In this document: positions 55,983 through 61,366 of the stretch, piece by piece
Position numbering within the stretch: the first letter of the stretch is position 1
Layout of the letters: each line of letters begins with the position of its first letter
Assembly: GCA_003439945.1 (NCBI GenBank)
Contig: QVRM01007063.1
Span: 186,001 to 250,000, forward strand
Source: Dermanyssus gallinae
Lineage: Eukaryota; Arthropoda; Arachnida; Mesostigmata; Dermanyssidae
DNA: 64,000 bases
Reading direction: 5' to 3'
Program-made: the position numbers and the translations under genes
Notes under the pieces: generated by a model
What the model was told of the DNA's origin: nothing
Databases searched by the model: none
The model's input: only the letters and a program-made list of their open reading frames with translations

Positions 55983-58900
55983 TTCGCAGACGCCGACGAG
56001 GAGAGCCCACTGAGTATCTAGTGGAGGCTCATGCCCGAGAGCTCGATCTGCTGATCGTTTACAGAAAGAAACGTCAGCCGCTCAAAATCTCGGTGGCACA
56101 CGCCAAAGCAGCGGCATGGAAAATACCAGTAGAGGTGGTGGAGGAGGATCCTTGGTTCCCCCTTTTTACACTGTCGCGGTAAGTCCGGAGCTATCCCGCC
56201 GGCCACGGCTAATGAGATCTTGCGCGCGGCAAGGCGCCTGACACCCGGCAACATCCCAGGAGCGGACGGCATTGTACCTGAGGTGGTTTAGATGCTTGCC
56301 ATGCGGCGTCCCGCTAAAATCGCGGCATTTGTGACCAAACTGCTTGCGGAGGACTGGTTTCCGGCTTGGAGGAAAAGCGCTCACCTAGCGCTGATCCCCA
56401 CACCAGGATCCAGTCCGGGGCCTCCAGCATATCGACCAATTTGCCTCCTGGACGCGGCGGGCATGTTGATCAAAATGTGCTTAGTGAACGTTTAAACGTT
56501 TAAATGCTTAAGCGTAGAGAGATCTCTACGCTTACCGGACAAAGGACTCTAGCGTACTTGGCTACCGTACTTATTTACGGGCCACGGACATTTCCAGTGC
56601 TGCATGGTTGGGATTGGGAAGGCGTCTGCAGACATATGTGTCTGCACTATGCTACTACTATCCTCGGTTCGTGAACAAGCCTACTGAGAGATCCATAAGC
56701 AGGTCGACGTATGAGACTCCTTCCTCATGGCCTCGAGTAGTGCCACACAATTTCAAACCTTGAGGGGGTGCGGAGGAAGACGGGTTTGAATGGGCGAGAA
56801 TACCGCACTAGGTCTGACGGTTGCTAGTTCTGCTTGTGCATAATGCATTTCCCGAAACCTCTTTAAAAAAAAGGGTCCCACTTAGACATCGTGAAAATCT
56901 TAAAGGGTGTTCGGTAGACTTTAAGGAAGGTTCGGTACTGCGGTTATTCAAGACAATTCAAAGTCCACCTGAGGATCGAATCTCAGGCGACAAGAACAGA
57001 ATCTCTATTAACATCTCCTACAGCGACGTGGCTCAGAAGCTAACATACGTAAACAGTTTTGTGGTGACCGCCTCTTGCTCGGACTTGGCCTCGTTTTAGA
57101 ATAGAGTTCAAGGCGTCTACACGACGCCTACGGTAAAAGAGATTGTAACGAAACATAGGCGTCACAGGTGCCCAAAGGACTGTTTGTTTCTTCTGAAGAT
57201 CAAAAAAAGCCTCTTCCAAAAGTGATCCTGGCTTGTCGTAACTGCGGCAATACAAGCCATCTAGCTACCGAGTGTTTGAACCCCGTCGGGGTACCCTATG
57301 ATAACAAGTCGACCAGCTGCCCTCTATTATTCTATCTAAGAGAAAGGAATCGGATACTGATAGAAACTTAAAGCGCATAAGCTTGCCACTAGGTTTGTGC
57401 TACTCAACCGGATGTATCTATTATTAAAGCCCTGGTAACGCCTGCACCGTCGTGAAAAATGCTTTTTTCCCCGGGGGTCGGCATATGTCTCAGTAGTGCG
57501 CGGCATCGCAGCTAGTAAAGAGGCGCACTGTGCAGCCCGGCCTAGAACAGCGTTCAAACAGCTCATTTGGGGGTAGCCACGCCTTTATCTGTTACTAGCG
57601 CTTTTAGGCAACTATAATGGCGAATAATCACAACAATTTTGGCTGCTTAACCGATAGCTTGGTGGTCTCCTCATGTTTGTCGTCAAATCGATAGTACCAC
57701 GCATACGCGGTGTTTCCGGACGCTGAATCAATATAAACAGTTTGTAATATAACCACAACTTTCAAACACACGATTTGGTTTTACCACAGAACTTGATGCA
57801 CTTTTGTTGCTCTTACATTTTCGGCTGTTTAAAATTGCCAAACCTCGTCCCATCTTCACTGCTTTGAACCTTGATTTAAAACACGCCTTTAAAGAAATTC
57901 GGCATGTGTGTCGCTGATAAAAGACGCTTCTTAAGAAGACTTCGGTAGTGTCGGCTCTAGCCCAAAAATCAAGGTGTTGGAACTTGCCGATTCCTGCATA
58001 TATATTTATCTCTGCGATACATATTAGCTTGACTGAAAAGTTTGATCATTTCCTCACAACCTCTTCATTGAAGTAAGTTAATAGATCAGGGCGAGTAGTA
58101 ACCTATTACAAATGTTTTCTAGATTTGTTGCGGAAGTCGATCGTGCGTACTCTAAAAGGAGGAAATTAATTATTGTTGTAATTTAGGAGTGGTGATACAG
58201 AGGTCGTTCACGCCATTTATCTTTTGACAGGAAAGGGAAATTTATTTACTACAAACTTCTGTACATAGGCACATCGCTAACCAAGGCATTTTGTAAAGGA
58301 GGTTGATTGGCAAAAAAAGATGTAATTTATTTAAGTGGTCCACTTACTTTCTTAATAAAAACTGAGCAATTATATATATTTAAGTGGTCGTCAAGTACTA
58401 CTACGGGTACAAGTGGTTTTGTCACAAGAAAATATTTAACACTGGCTACAGAACGGGGCTGTATGAATAGTATCGTAAAATCATATAAATTGCAACTCGG
58501 CATAACAACGCGTCGATCTACGATGACTTAACGCCAGCTTACTCTGGGCAGGCTAAGCGTATCTGCATGAAGAAGGACCCATGCAATAGTCGGAAATATA
58601 AATCAGTGCATATTTGAATTGCAAAACATGAGTTACATGCAACATTTTTACCACACTTCTATCATGCACGTGTATCTACAGGGCACTCTCTTGGAGCGCA
58701 AGTTGGTCGCTTTTTTGCTGATTACTTCTATGAGATCTCAAAGCGTGGCGGGCGCAACGGTAAGCTCGCGGAATTTATGTAGGTACACAGATACCTAGTA
58801 TGCACACACACCTGTACACGCAGAGCTATAAAAATATTCAAAAAATACGCAAATGCTTGTATGCACTAACTAAATAGGTTTTGTTCCGTAAAAGAAAAAA

Positions 58901-59312
58901 TAGTTCAAAAGTGAATTCCTTTAAATTTTCTTCGATGTCGTTTTCCTGCATGCACATGTATACAAAATTTATATTTTACATTTGTTATAATTTAATTTAC
59001 ATGTATAATGTGATGAAACTCGTGGTGTGTTTGCGCTGGTAATATAGTAATACTGACAAACCGACCCACGGTACATATAGAATTATTTTGGTTTAAATTA
59101 TATGTACTGTTATCGTTTACTGTGATATAAAGCCTTCTAATGCGTCTACTAGGTGTTAGTATGCTGGACAAAAAATACCTATACAAAATAAATAAATGAA
59201 TATTAACCTTGTTATATATACGTTCATCGAGTAGAATTACCCTGTTAGAATTATCGGCTGGTAGATAGTGCGTGTCTGGCGATCTCTAACAAAAATAAGA
59301 CCAAATACTTCG

Positions 59313-59343
<31 letters not shown>

Positions 59344-59391
59344 GCGAGCATATCCTGTCGCACTGCTAGAATAAGAGCGCATGTATTAAGC

Positions 59392-59428
<37 letters not shown>

Positions 59429-59694
59429 CAGCACGGATTGCATTCTTGCAGGCCGTCTGATCGGTCATCTAACGGGTAGGTACCGGCTGGCAGCTTCTAC
59501 GTCTGTCTGCTGAAGAGCGTCACTCGAATTGCAGTAAGACAGACGACGTACTCACCATAATTCAATGATTTGACCGCAACGATGGGTCGCCAAGGGTTAA
59601 GGGTTGGCGCCTTAATGCCATCCATTGCAACGTTCTAACACACAGATGACAGTACTACACACTGACCCGAAGATCACAAATCAGAAGCCAGCTC

Positions 59695-59731
<37 letters not shown>

Positions 59732-61333
59732 GTTAAGGTATGTGTCCTCCTAAAAAAATGACCACAAAATTAAGATGTCGCCAATTTTTGATACGACTCC
59801 CTTGGTTTGAATCACAAATCTACGTTTGCCGGGTTTCAATCTGGCGAATACAATGGGCATTATTTAGGTGGGATACACCCCCAGCGTTTGCGAATCCCGA
59901 ACTAAATCTGAGTTTTTTTGGCCTTTCCTACGAGAAGGCGCCGAATCATGTAGTGATTCGGCGCCTAATAGTTCGCGATAAGAGATCGCGTTCACAATGC
60001 CTTTATTACGCTTGCCTGTCAACTAAATCTCTACCACATTATGTTAGTTCATTTACCTACTAGCAAAACGAAACTAGCGTAGTTGCCACGAGATGATCAC
60101 AGTGAAAAGAACAGTCAACTGGTACGTCAAACAGTCGTGATCACCCCTGGGTTCTTTGCTTATTAACCCATGAAACCAGTATTTTGTATTCTTGCTTTCC
60201 GAATAGTCGCCGAATCCGTGCTGTTTCAAGATTCGCCTTCTTTCTTAGTATACCTTCGGCCAGTAATATTCCCTTTTCCGCCCTTCGACCGATCCGCATA
60301 TGAAGGTTGCGAAACCTTTCATGCCTTCGCGGAGTGCCCCATTCTCCTCTGAGTCTGCCAAGCTATCTCTGGTCGGCTGCAGTGCCTCATTGGCGGCCAC
60401 AGTGTAAAAGACGTTATCATCGCTTTCCATCCTGCAGTGAGAAAAAAGGACAACGAACGTGCCTGTGTGTCCAGTGCCGATACATCTGGGAATGGCCGTG
60501 ACCTGTATTTTATGTAATACGTCAGCTCTCTTCCGGGACACTCGTTCTCGTAGTTTCCATCGGCCCTTAGTTTTTCCAAGCAATGGGTTATCCTATAGTT
60601 GCTTGTGCTCATCAACTTTTGGACCCCCTACGGGATAGTGCCGGCCATCAGTAGCGCAGGCGGCGTGCTAATTTTCCTGTGCGACTGCGTTATTCTCAAT
60701 GCAGGGGTGCGCTACGTTCGCCTAAGCAGGTCCCCGTTTCTCTGTGTGAAGGCTGCATGTGTGGGTAGCCTGAAACGCCAAATAGAGCAACATACTCTGC
60801 TACTGTCATATTGAGTCCTTGAGTCCTCTCTATCTATATATATATATATATATATATATATAGGATTCGAACGCAAGCAAGTCTCGCCATTTACAAATTT
60901 TAAGCGTTTCACTGTCCTAGTTTCAATTGAGATATCAACGCGACCGAAGCTTAATAAGATATTGGCGCTCACTTGAAGTATGACCCAAATTTGGTCGGAG
61001 AAGTTGTGCAATATGGACTTTTTAGATTTGGGATGATAAGCCCAGGCCAAAAGGAACGCGGATTACTTTTATTAACTAATGTTTTTTATTAGGACGTCTG
61101 CTCAGGGCAGTACATCCGTAAAATCACCTTTCATTGAATCACATCCCTAAAAATATAATTTGTCTTTATAAATGTGGCTGGGTGGCGTGGTATGAAATAA
61201 CTTTGTTTCTTACCTGAACAGGACTTGATCCGGCACAGCCTTGCTTCGAGAACTTTGGAATATACGTAAATAAATCATCGGCAAAGTTCGTTGACATCGT
61301 CCACACAGCAAGCGGAAATAGCAACGTATGGAG
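34648..61333 (+). CDS. Secreted pancreatic-type triacylglycerol lipase, five exons, 3' end beyond window
   Basis: Exons at 34648-35102, 35563-35725, 52645-52813, 58682-58759 and 61222-61333 join in frame to 325 codons. The product is a lipase of the pancreatic lipase superfamily, which hydrolyses acylglycerols outside the cell. Features in order: a hydrophobic segment of about 20 residues ending VTAAS, probably a signal peptide; acidic N-terminal part with NST-type glycosylation sites; RQVCYEQLGCF; VVIIVHGFGSS (oxyanion loop); ILVSWKNGA; VHFVGHSLGAQ (nucleophile Ser); GLDPAQPCFE (catalytic Asp) and AKFVDIVHTA. The catalytic His, lid and any PLAT domain would lie right of the window. All visible active-site residues are intact, with no stop or frameshift, unlike everything around it. 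Confidence 0.9.
35103..35562 (+). other. Lipase intron 1
   Basis: A 460-base intron, GT at 35103 and AG at 35561-35562, with an (AAT)n run near 35170-35188. No mobile element was recognised in it. Confidence 0.75.
35563..35725 (+). CDS. Lipase exon 2 (oxyanion loop)
   Basis: The acceptor TGTGTGTAG precedes AGCAAAC; the donor is GTACGT at 35726, phase 0. It encodes ILFTYSDVTSLDHAFG, VRPVVIIVHGFGSSS and WVVDMKNAVLDL. The AG|A codon across intron 1 gives an Arg and keeps the frame. Confidence 0.9.
35800..36690 (+). mobile_element. DUF4817-type DNA transposon, copy 3, damaged
   Basis: The left part (about 35805-36180) matches the left region of copy 1, including the CGACATACGTTTA block. The transposase DDE part follows in broken frames: FNAHxxHWW-like VNAHNVHWWVKESPHMIRPH, RLNGSTYH, WFQHDVIPGHS (second catalytic Asp kept), GGLQAWPPRLPDL and DLVYATPVKS. 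The helix-turn-helix part and both termini are missing. It lies in lipase intron 2, same strand as the gene. Confidence 0.75.
36691..37222 (+). pseudogene. R1-like LINE RT fragment
   Basis: It starts abruptly after the transposon with MGKILENVIIKRLSDEIQEN, then LLILLDVKHAFNTINWIVIV (catalytic Asp in LDVKHAF) and CADDLALMVTA (active site). The GVPQGS block is frameshifted near 37050. Same RT type as 46.2-47.2 kb. Confidence 0.7.
37223..37310 (+). pseudogene. Family-A C-terminal scrap fused to the R1-like fragment
   Basis: RYIVHGFHYILCSRREFHED matches RYIVHDFHHLVCSRREFHED of the family-A copy at 10.6 kb, and the DNA is close to that copy. The junction with the R1-like RT at about 37225 has no spacer. 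Confidence 0.7.
37380..38130 (-). pseudogene. Family-A LINE RT, degenerate
   Basis: The minus strand shows VNMNSPFKVEEAI (near 38120), a DFFNEI block, LSPEQFSFRRGRGARDAIHV, SIDCVKSLDKASRDLMVKSF, QNVETPQGDKLSC and TYADDIVVADHDPDAIK (37420-37465). There are many stops. The 3' half including the Cys/His motif is absent. Confidence 0.75.
38131..38741. other. Low-complexity, unassigned
   Basis: Contains a GTT/GTTGCC-rich run at about 38425-38475. Open frames of 68-91 codons exist on the + strand but are compositionally driven. No motif was recognised. Confidence 0.4.
38742..38825 (+). mobile_element. tRNA-derived SINE head
   Basis: An A-box-like GCGTGGTCTAGGGG at 38751-38764 and a B-box-like CCGGTTCGATC at 38807-38817 have tRNA-like spacing, but the stems pair poorly. 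No CCA-like end or poly-A was identified. Best read as a SINE or tRNA relic inside lipase intron 2. Confidence 0.45.
38826..39290. other. No recognisable gene
   Basis: Intron 2 sequence without a supported motif. AATTAAAAACAACCTCC at about 39012 and AAAATTGTTTTAAATTCTATAG form a loose inverted match. Confidence 0.4.
39291..39600 (+). mobile_element. DUF4817-type transposon, copy 4, right-end remnant
   Basis: Matches the 3' region of copy 1: GTTACTTTGTAACCACAGATGTCATCT, AATTTGGTATCAAAATGATTCACTTA, ATAATTTTGCAAACT and CAATCGTGTATTTTATAAAC in order. No transposase and no left end. Confidence 0.7.
39601..40031. other. No recognisable gene
   Basis: AT-rich intron sequence; no coding or repeat motif recognised. 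Confidence 0.4.
40032..40058. repeat. (AT)n microsatellite
   Basis: About 13 AT units just before the direct-repeat copy at 40060. Confidence 0.9.
40059..41443. mobile_element. Composite with inverted and direct repeats around an R1-like fragment
   Basis: CGTACTAGGCTACGTTTAG occurs at 40061 and, with one change, at 41405, same orientation. Inside, about 40135-40250 is an inverted match to about 41240-41350 (blocks GTGATATTACAAAAGTCC and GGATTTTAGTAAGATCAC; CACTAGTGTC and ACCAGTGTTA). The right arm also resembles the MITE arm at 1893-1990. An R1-like LINE fragment lies between. Best read as a non-autonomous DNA transposon that received a LINE insertion. Confidence 0.45.
40270..40890 (+). pseudogene. 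R1-like LINE ORF2 C-terminus
   Basis: Two frames join as AAFVLAGTISWDLKAAERSR, then LIPNIRSWLNRPGGEITFHT, TQVLTGHGDFQSYLFRIGK, CVHCGDGLDDTPEHTVLRC and TRASLRVRSRLPEAPG. The Cx2C..H..C cluster is complete, so this end is well preserved. A 3' UTR with an A run follows to about 41070. 5' truncated. Confidence 0.82.
41444..42076. other. No recognisable gene
   Basis: Intron 2 sequence. A 66-codon frame at 41492-41692 has no recognised motif. Confidence 0.4.
42077..42112. repeat. (TA)n microsatellite
   Basis: About 18 TA units. Confidence 0.95.
42290..44155 (-). pseudogene. RLE-type LINE, degenerate, internally deleted
   Basis: Reading the minus strand 5' to 3': ILVLPRRCVRHLSFTRKFA (near 44000), then PRSSTGSPNGLRPLKDLIDC, NGQFPEFTLFTFYDATLIAR (43432-43640, RT fingers as at 26.1 kb). 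A GLxIPRAKDVLLSCYLESLT block, corresponding to GGLGIRRATDLA (43160), follows, then LGTMLDHTTLCILSGLRLEE (42850-42910) and the C-terminal FVKELEKSITAVTKDA and AYLRESS (42350-42460). The RT palm with its catalytic Asps and the nuclease RPDG block are both missing. Confidence 0.7.
44156..44925. other. Unassigned, with a short tandem repeat
   Basis: About 44386-44460 contains two copies of a unit of about 39 bases (CACTTCTTCAATGAT and CACTTCTTCGATGAT with flanks). The frames of about 75 codons here show no known motif. It may be the 5' leader of the RLE LINE next to it. Confidence 0.35.
44926..44960. repeat. (TA)n microsatellite
   Basis: Interrupted once by TATAGTTATA. Confidence 0.9.
44961..45340. 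other. Probable 3' flank and 3' UTR of the R1-like LINE
   Basis: No coding motif. The downstream limit of the minus-strand R1-like element is not clear; a T run at 45053-45060 could be the complement of its A tail. Confidence 0.4.
45367..48305 (-). pseudogene. R1-like ORF2, multiply frameshifted
   Basis: Endonuclease pieces: SILQLNCNRSNGAHYML, LLSEPNI (catalytic Glu region) and ILTGDFSAASPVWGSKETNS (Asp). RT pieces: GKAPGLDGIPPETVKFL, MQFGFRKHRSVLLAIHDVKN (catalytic Asp), VPPYLARLVSDYLSNRR, VEMTAGVPQGFN and VVYADDLAVTIRARTK (Asp pair). C-terminus: LIPNIRQWMNRPGGRLTYHL, CLYCPEVDIPEHTVLRCAAW. At least six frame breaks or stops occur, including after KLPES near 46843 and around 46440. Confidence 0.8.
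48310..50388 (-). pseudogene. R1-like ORF1 (gag-like) with zinc knuckles
   Basis: The 5' segment (50080-50388) is acidic then Lys-rich. A helical Lys/Glu-rich segment (49604-50065) contains TEAAMRKKEDDQKERDMLED. The 48945-49351 part includes ARTLLECLARQFGIYLGLTS. The 3' part has zinc knuckles: CHKCG-like remnants, then GHIAKNCENEEACYTCEVKG followed by HEA. Several frameshifts separate these pieces. RNA binding in the retrotransposition complex is the established role of such proteins. Confidence 0.65.
50389..51209. other. Likely 5' leader of the R1-like LINE, no gene
   Basis: G+C-richer than its surroundings, with frames up to 90 codons but no motif. A 16-base block, CAGGTAGTCTA with flanks, occurs at 51097 and again at 51315. 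Confidence 0.35.
51210..51305 (-). mobile_element. tRNA-derived SINE head
   Basis: On the minus strand a TGGCGTGGTGGG A-box (51286-51297) and a GGGTTCGAGCCCC B-box (51223-51235) sit within a tRNA-like fold. The T stem GGTGGGC..GTTCGA..GCCCCACC is nearly complementary. The long middle suggests a class-II (Leu/Ser-like) tRNA ancestor. No clear anticodon, so a SINE or tRNA pseudogene is preferred. Confidence 0.55.
51306..52177. other. No recognisable gene
   Basis: Intron 2 sequence. No frame or repeat could be assigned beyond the short block shared with 51097. Confidence 0.4.
52178..52231 (+). mobile_element. LINE B 3' terminus, about 54 bases
   Basis: TATAAAAGGGTGACATGTG through CATGCCAAGCGAACAA matches the complement of 5356-5408 almost base for base and that of 28160-28205 closely. 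A very short 5'-truncated insertion in the sense orientation of the lipase gene. Confidence 0.85.
52235..52588 (+). pseudogene. Family-A' LINE C-terminus and 3' UTR
   Basis: VHGFHHILRQRAEL-like debris is followed by CVCRRCNELSRRHHATECTL and VQSLNELARQ, the CxC..C/(Y/H)H..C motif of family A' (compare CRCKYCHTESSRYHGLAC at 17.1 kb). The 3' UTR runs into an (AT)n tract at 52589, just upstream of lipase exon 3. Confidence 0.75.
52589..52633. repeat. (AT)n-(TG)n compound microsatellite next to a splice acceptor
   Basis: About 16 AT units then six TG units. It ends 11 bases before the acceptor AG of lipase exon 3. Confidence 0.95.
52645..52813 (+). CDS. Lipase exon 3
   Basis: Acceptor GTTAACGTTGCAG, donor GTAAGT at 52814; enters in phase 0 and leaves in phase 1. 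It encodes KDARVILVSWKNGASFPYYS, TEIVGRMIARVLLNLA and LRTVHFVG. This is the strand and helix before the nucleophile elbow. Confidence 0.9.
52814..53806 (+). other. Lipase intron 3, first part
   Basis: No mobile element recognised. A T run at 53518-53528 is the only low-complexity feature. Confidence 0.5.
53807..53846. repeat. (AT)n microsatellite
   Basis: About 20 AT units. Confidence 0.95.
54082..55863 (+). CDS. Family-A LINE reverse transcriptase, intact 593-codon frame
   Basis: The longest uninterrupted RT frame in the window. Residues 60-110 hold the LTLEQHDMNSPFTVEEVVQI linker and SGPDGIYYEHW. RT blocks: NLYRGIASERTLKKIF, EQFGFRKGRGTQDAIHVLQS, YAVFIDCVKAFDKAPRHLLV (catalytic Asp), NVGTPQGDPLSCLAFSLLIA, VVVMYADDIVVAHRN (Asp pair) and FRRGGRLAAADV. 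The thumb and SRFVYLLAGCGPAVE follow. The C-terminal CRCRFCSQICAKYHAASC is a probable zinc knuckle. The ORF starts inside the element; traces of coding upstream to about 53940 (WWTPAVVEARRDC) are in another frame and the endonuclease is absent, so the copy is 5' truncated. The 3' UTR (55864-55947) ends in (AT)n. It lies in lipase intron 3. Confidence 0.88.
   Translation: MLERAEREPHVYIVRRQNRSMHSMTKEQLRQHFTALLLDANAPAPNPVIEQPLTLEQHDMNSPFTVEEVVQILRGLPKEKSSGPDGIYYEHWAKSSDVLAEELCKLFNQILSGGHIPQVWHEARLTLLFKGKNGDNVDDPNLYRGIASERTLKKIFAKLIISRVLPTVEKALPPEQFGFRKGRGTQDAIHVLQSEVERVLAVPGGHLYAVFIDCVKAFDKAPRHLLVDSFRHAGVGGSFLRVLSSFFAEDRLEVNVRGEDTLQLCQNVGTPQGDPLSCLAFSLLIADLARHVREEFRNAVVVMYADDIVVAHRNRGAIRRIVGDVESYLHRKGLQINARKTKAMKFRRGGRLAAADVIPCCGQPLEFVNSFPYLGLRLHYTGTTFTQHIADRCRAAITSIHTEVRDPRRLSVSAAVRLYELKIVPMLSYSLGRVWGHLSAANFAQLERCFTIYMKRVLCLPRTAKSRFVYLLAGCGPAVETIRVRLRSPITGPLQQFLLEWQGKVTEASAEVAQLDVYLARELWDGLACTSRHVYTRYIVHDYHHLVCSTQGFHQVDDQCRCRFCSQICAKYHAASCQKHRRSLHFFAGWDGR
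55948..55978. repeat. (AT)n tail of the family-A LINE
   Basis: Follows GCGAAATAAACC directly and is likely the expanded LINE tail. Confidence 0.9.
55979..56500 (+). pseudogene. R1-like LINE, linker and RT fingers
   Basis: Frames read VEAHARELDLLIVYRKKRQP, VVEEDPWFPLF, then ANEILRAARRLTPGNIPGAD and IVPEVV with a stop. AEDWFPAWRKSAHLALIPTP, YRPICLLDAAGMLIK continue it. This is the R1-type region from the endonuclease-RT linker to the first RT blocks. It ends before the catalytic Asp. Confidence 0.75.
56509..56534. other. Perfect 12-bp hairpin
   Basis: TAAGCGTAGAGA, two-base loop GA, then TCTCTACGCTTA. It sits right after a CGTTTAAACGTTTAAA run at the end of the R1-like fragment. Confidence 0.8.
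56535..56850. other. No recognisable gene
   Basis: No motif seen. Possibly LINE-derived untranslated sequence. Confidence 0.35.
56851..57362 (+). pseudogene. LINE gag-like (ORF1) fragment with zinc knuckle
   Basis: The first frame (to 57099) contains KNRISINISYSDVAQKLTYV. A second frame has ACRNCGNTSHLATECLNP, a Cx2Cx4Hx4C knuckle, then TSCPLLFYLRERNRILIE, where CP..L.ER..I recalls jockey/CR1-type ORF1 proteins. A frameshift separates the two near 57100-57170. A retroviral origin is possible but no other retroviral domain is near. Confidence 0.55.
57363..58681 (+). other. Lipase intron 3, last part, no recognised element
   Basis: AT-rich, stop-rich. TATTTAAGTGGTC occurs at about 58326 and 58377. 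The acceptor side is ATCTACAG at 58674-58681. Confidence 0.45.
58682..58759 (+). CDS. Lipase exon 4 (nucleophile elbow)
   Basis: A 78-base exon between ATCTACAG and GTAAGC, phase 1 on both sides. It completes GHSLGAQVGRFFADYFYE and continues ISKRGGRN. The Ser of GHSLG is the expected nucleophile. Confidence 0.9.
58760..59310 (+). other. Lipase intron 4, first part
   Basis: AT-rich, no element recognised. Confidence 0.45.
59311..59338. repeat. (TA)n microsatellite
   Basis: About 14 TA units. Confidence 0.9.
59394..59425. repeat. (AT)n microsatellite
   Basis: About 16 AT units, 56 bases after the previous tract. Confidence 0.9.
59426..60240. other. Intron 4 sequence with a strong hairpin, no assigned gene
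   Basis: Holds a (TA)n tract at 59697-59727 and a 107-codon + strand frame (59740-60063) without a recognised motif. Within it lies a perfect hairpin at 59936-59966: AGGCGCCGAATCA, five-base loop, TGATTCGGCGCCT. Confidence 0.5.
60245..60620 (-). pseudogene. R1-like LINE ORF2 C-terminal fragment, frameshifted
   Basis: Two minus frames: one has ECPGRELTYYIKYRSRPFPD, the other KIQVTAIPRCIGTGHTGTFV and NVFYTVAANEALQPTRDSLA. Together they follow the R1-like order PGG.LTY..QVLTGHG.F...L and a Cys-containing block. The match is weaker than for the other R1-like fragments. Confidence 0.45.
60621..61221. other. Intron 4, last part
   Basis: Contains a (TA)n tract at 60834-60862. The acceptor is TTACCTGAACAG at 61210-61221. 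No gene recognised. Confidence 0.5.
61222..61333 (+). CDS. Lipase exon 5 (catalytic Asp)
   Basis: Entered in phase 1 to give GLDPAQPCFENFGIYVNKSS and AKFVDIVHTASGNSNVW; donor GTAAGT at 61334, phase 2. GLDPA..PCF and VD.IHT are landmark blocks of pancreatic lipases. Confidence 0.9.
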
Positions 61334-61366
61334 GTAAGTCCAGTTTTTTTAATAAATATATATATA

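Noticed and set aside
57240..57300. Retroviral nucleocapsid as an explanation of the Cx2Cx4Hx4C knuckle
   Set aside because: No LTR, protease, integrase or retroviral RT nearby; the following CP..L.ER..I pattern fits LINE ORF1 better.
60862..60885. Possible tRNA B-box on the minus strand (GCGTTCGAATCCT)
   Set aside because: No A-box at a suitable distance and no stem pairing; left out as a likely chance match or a very decayed SINE.
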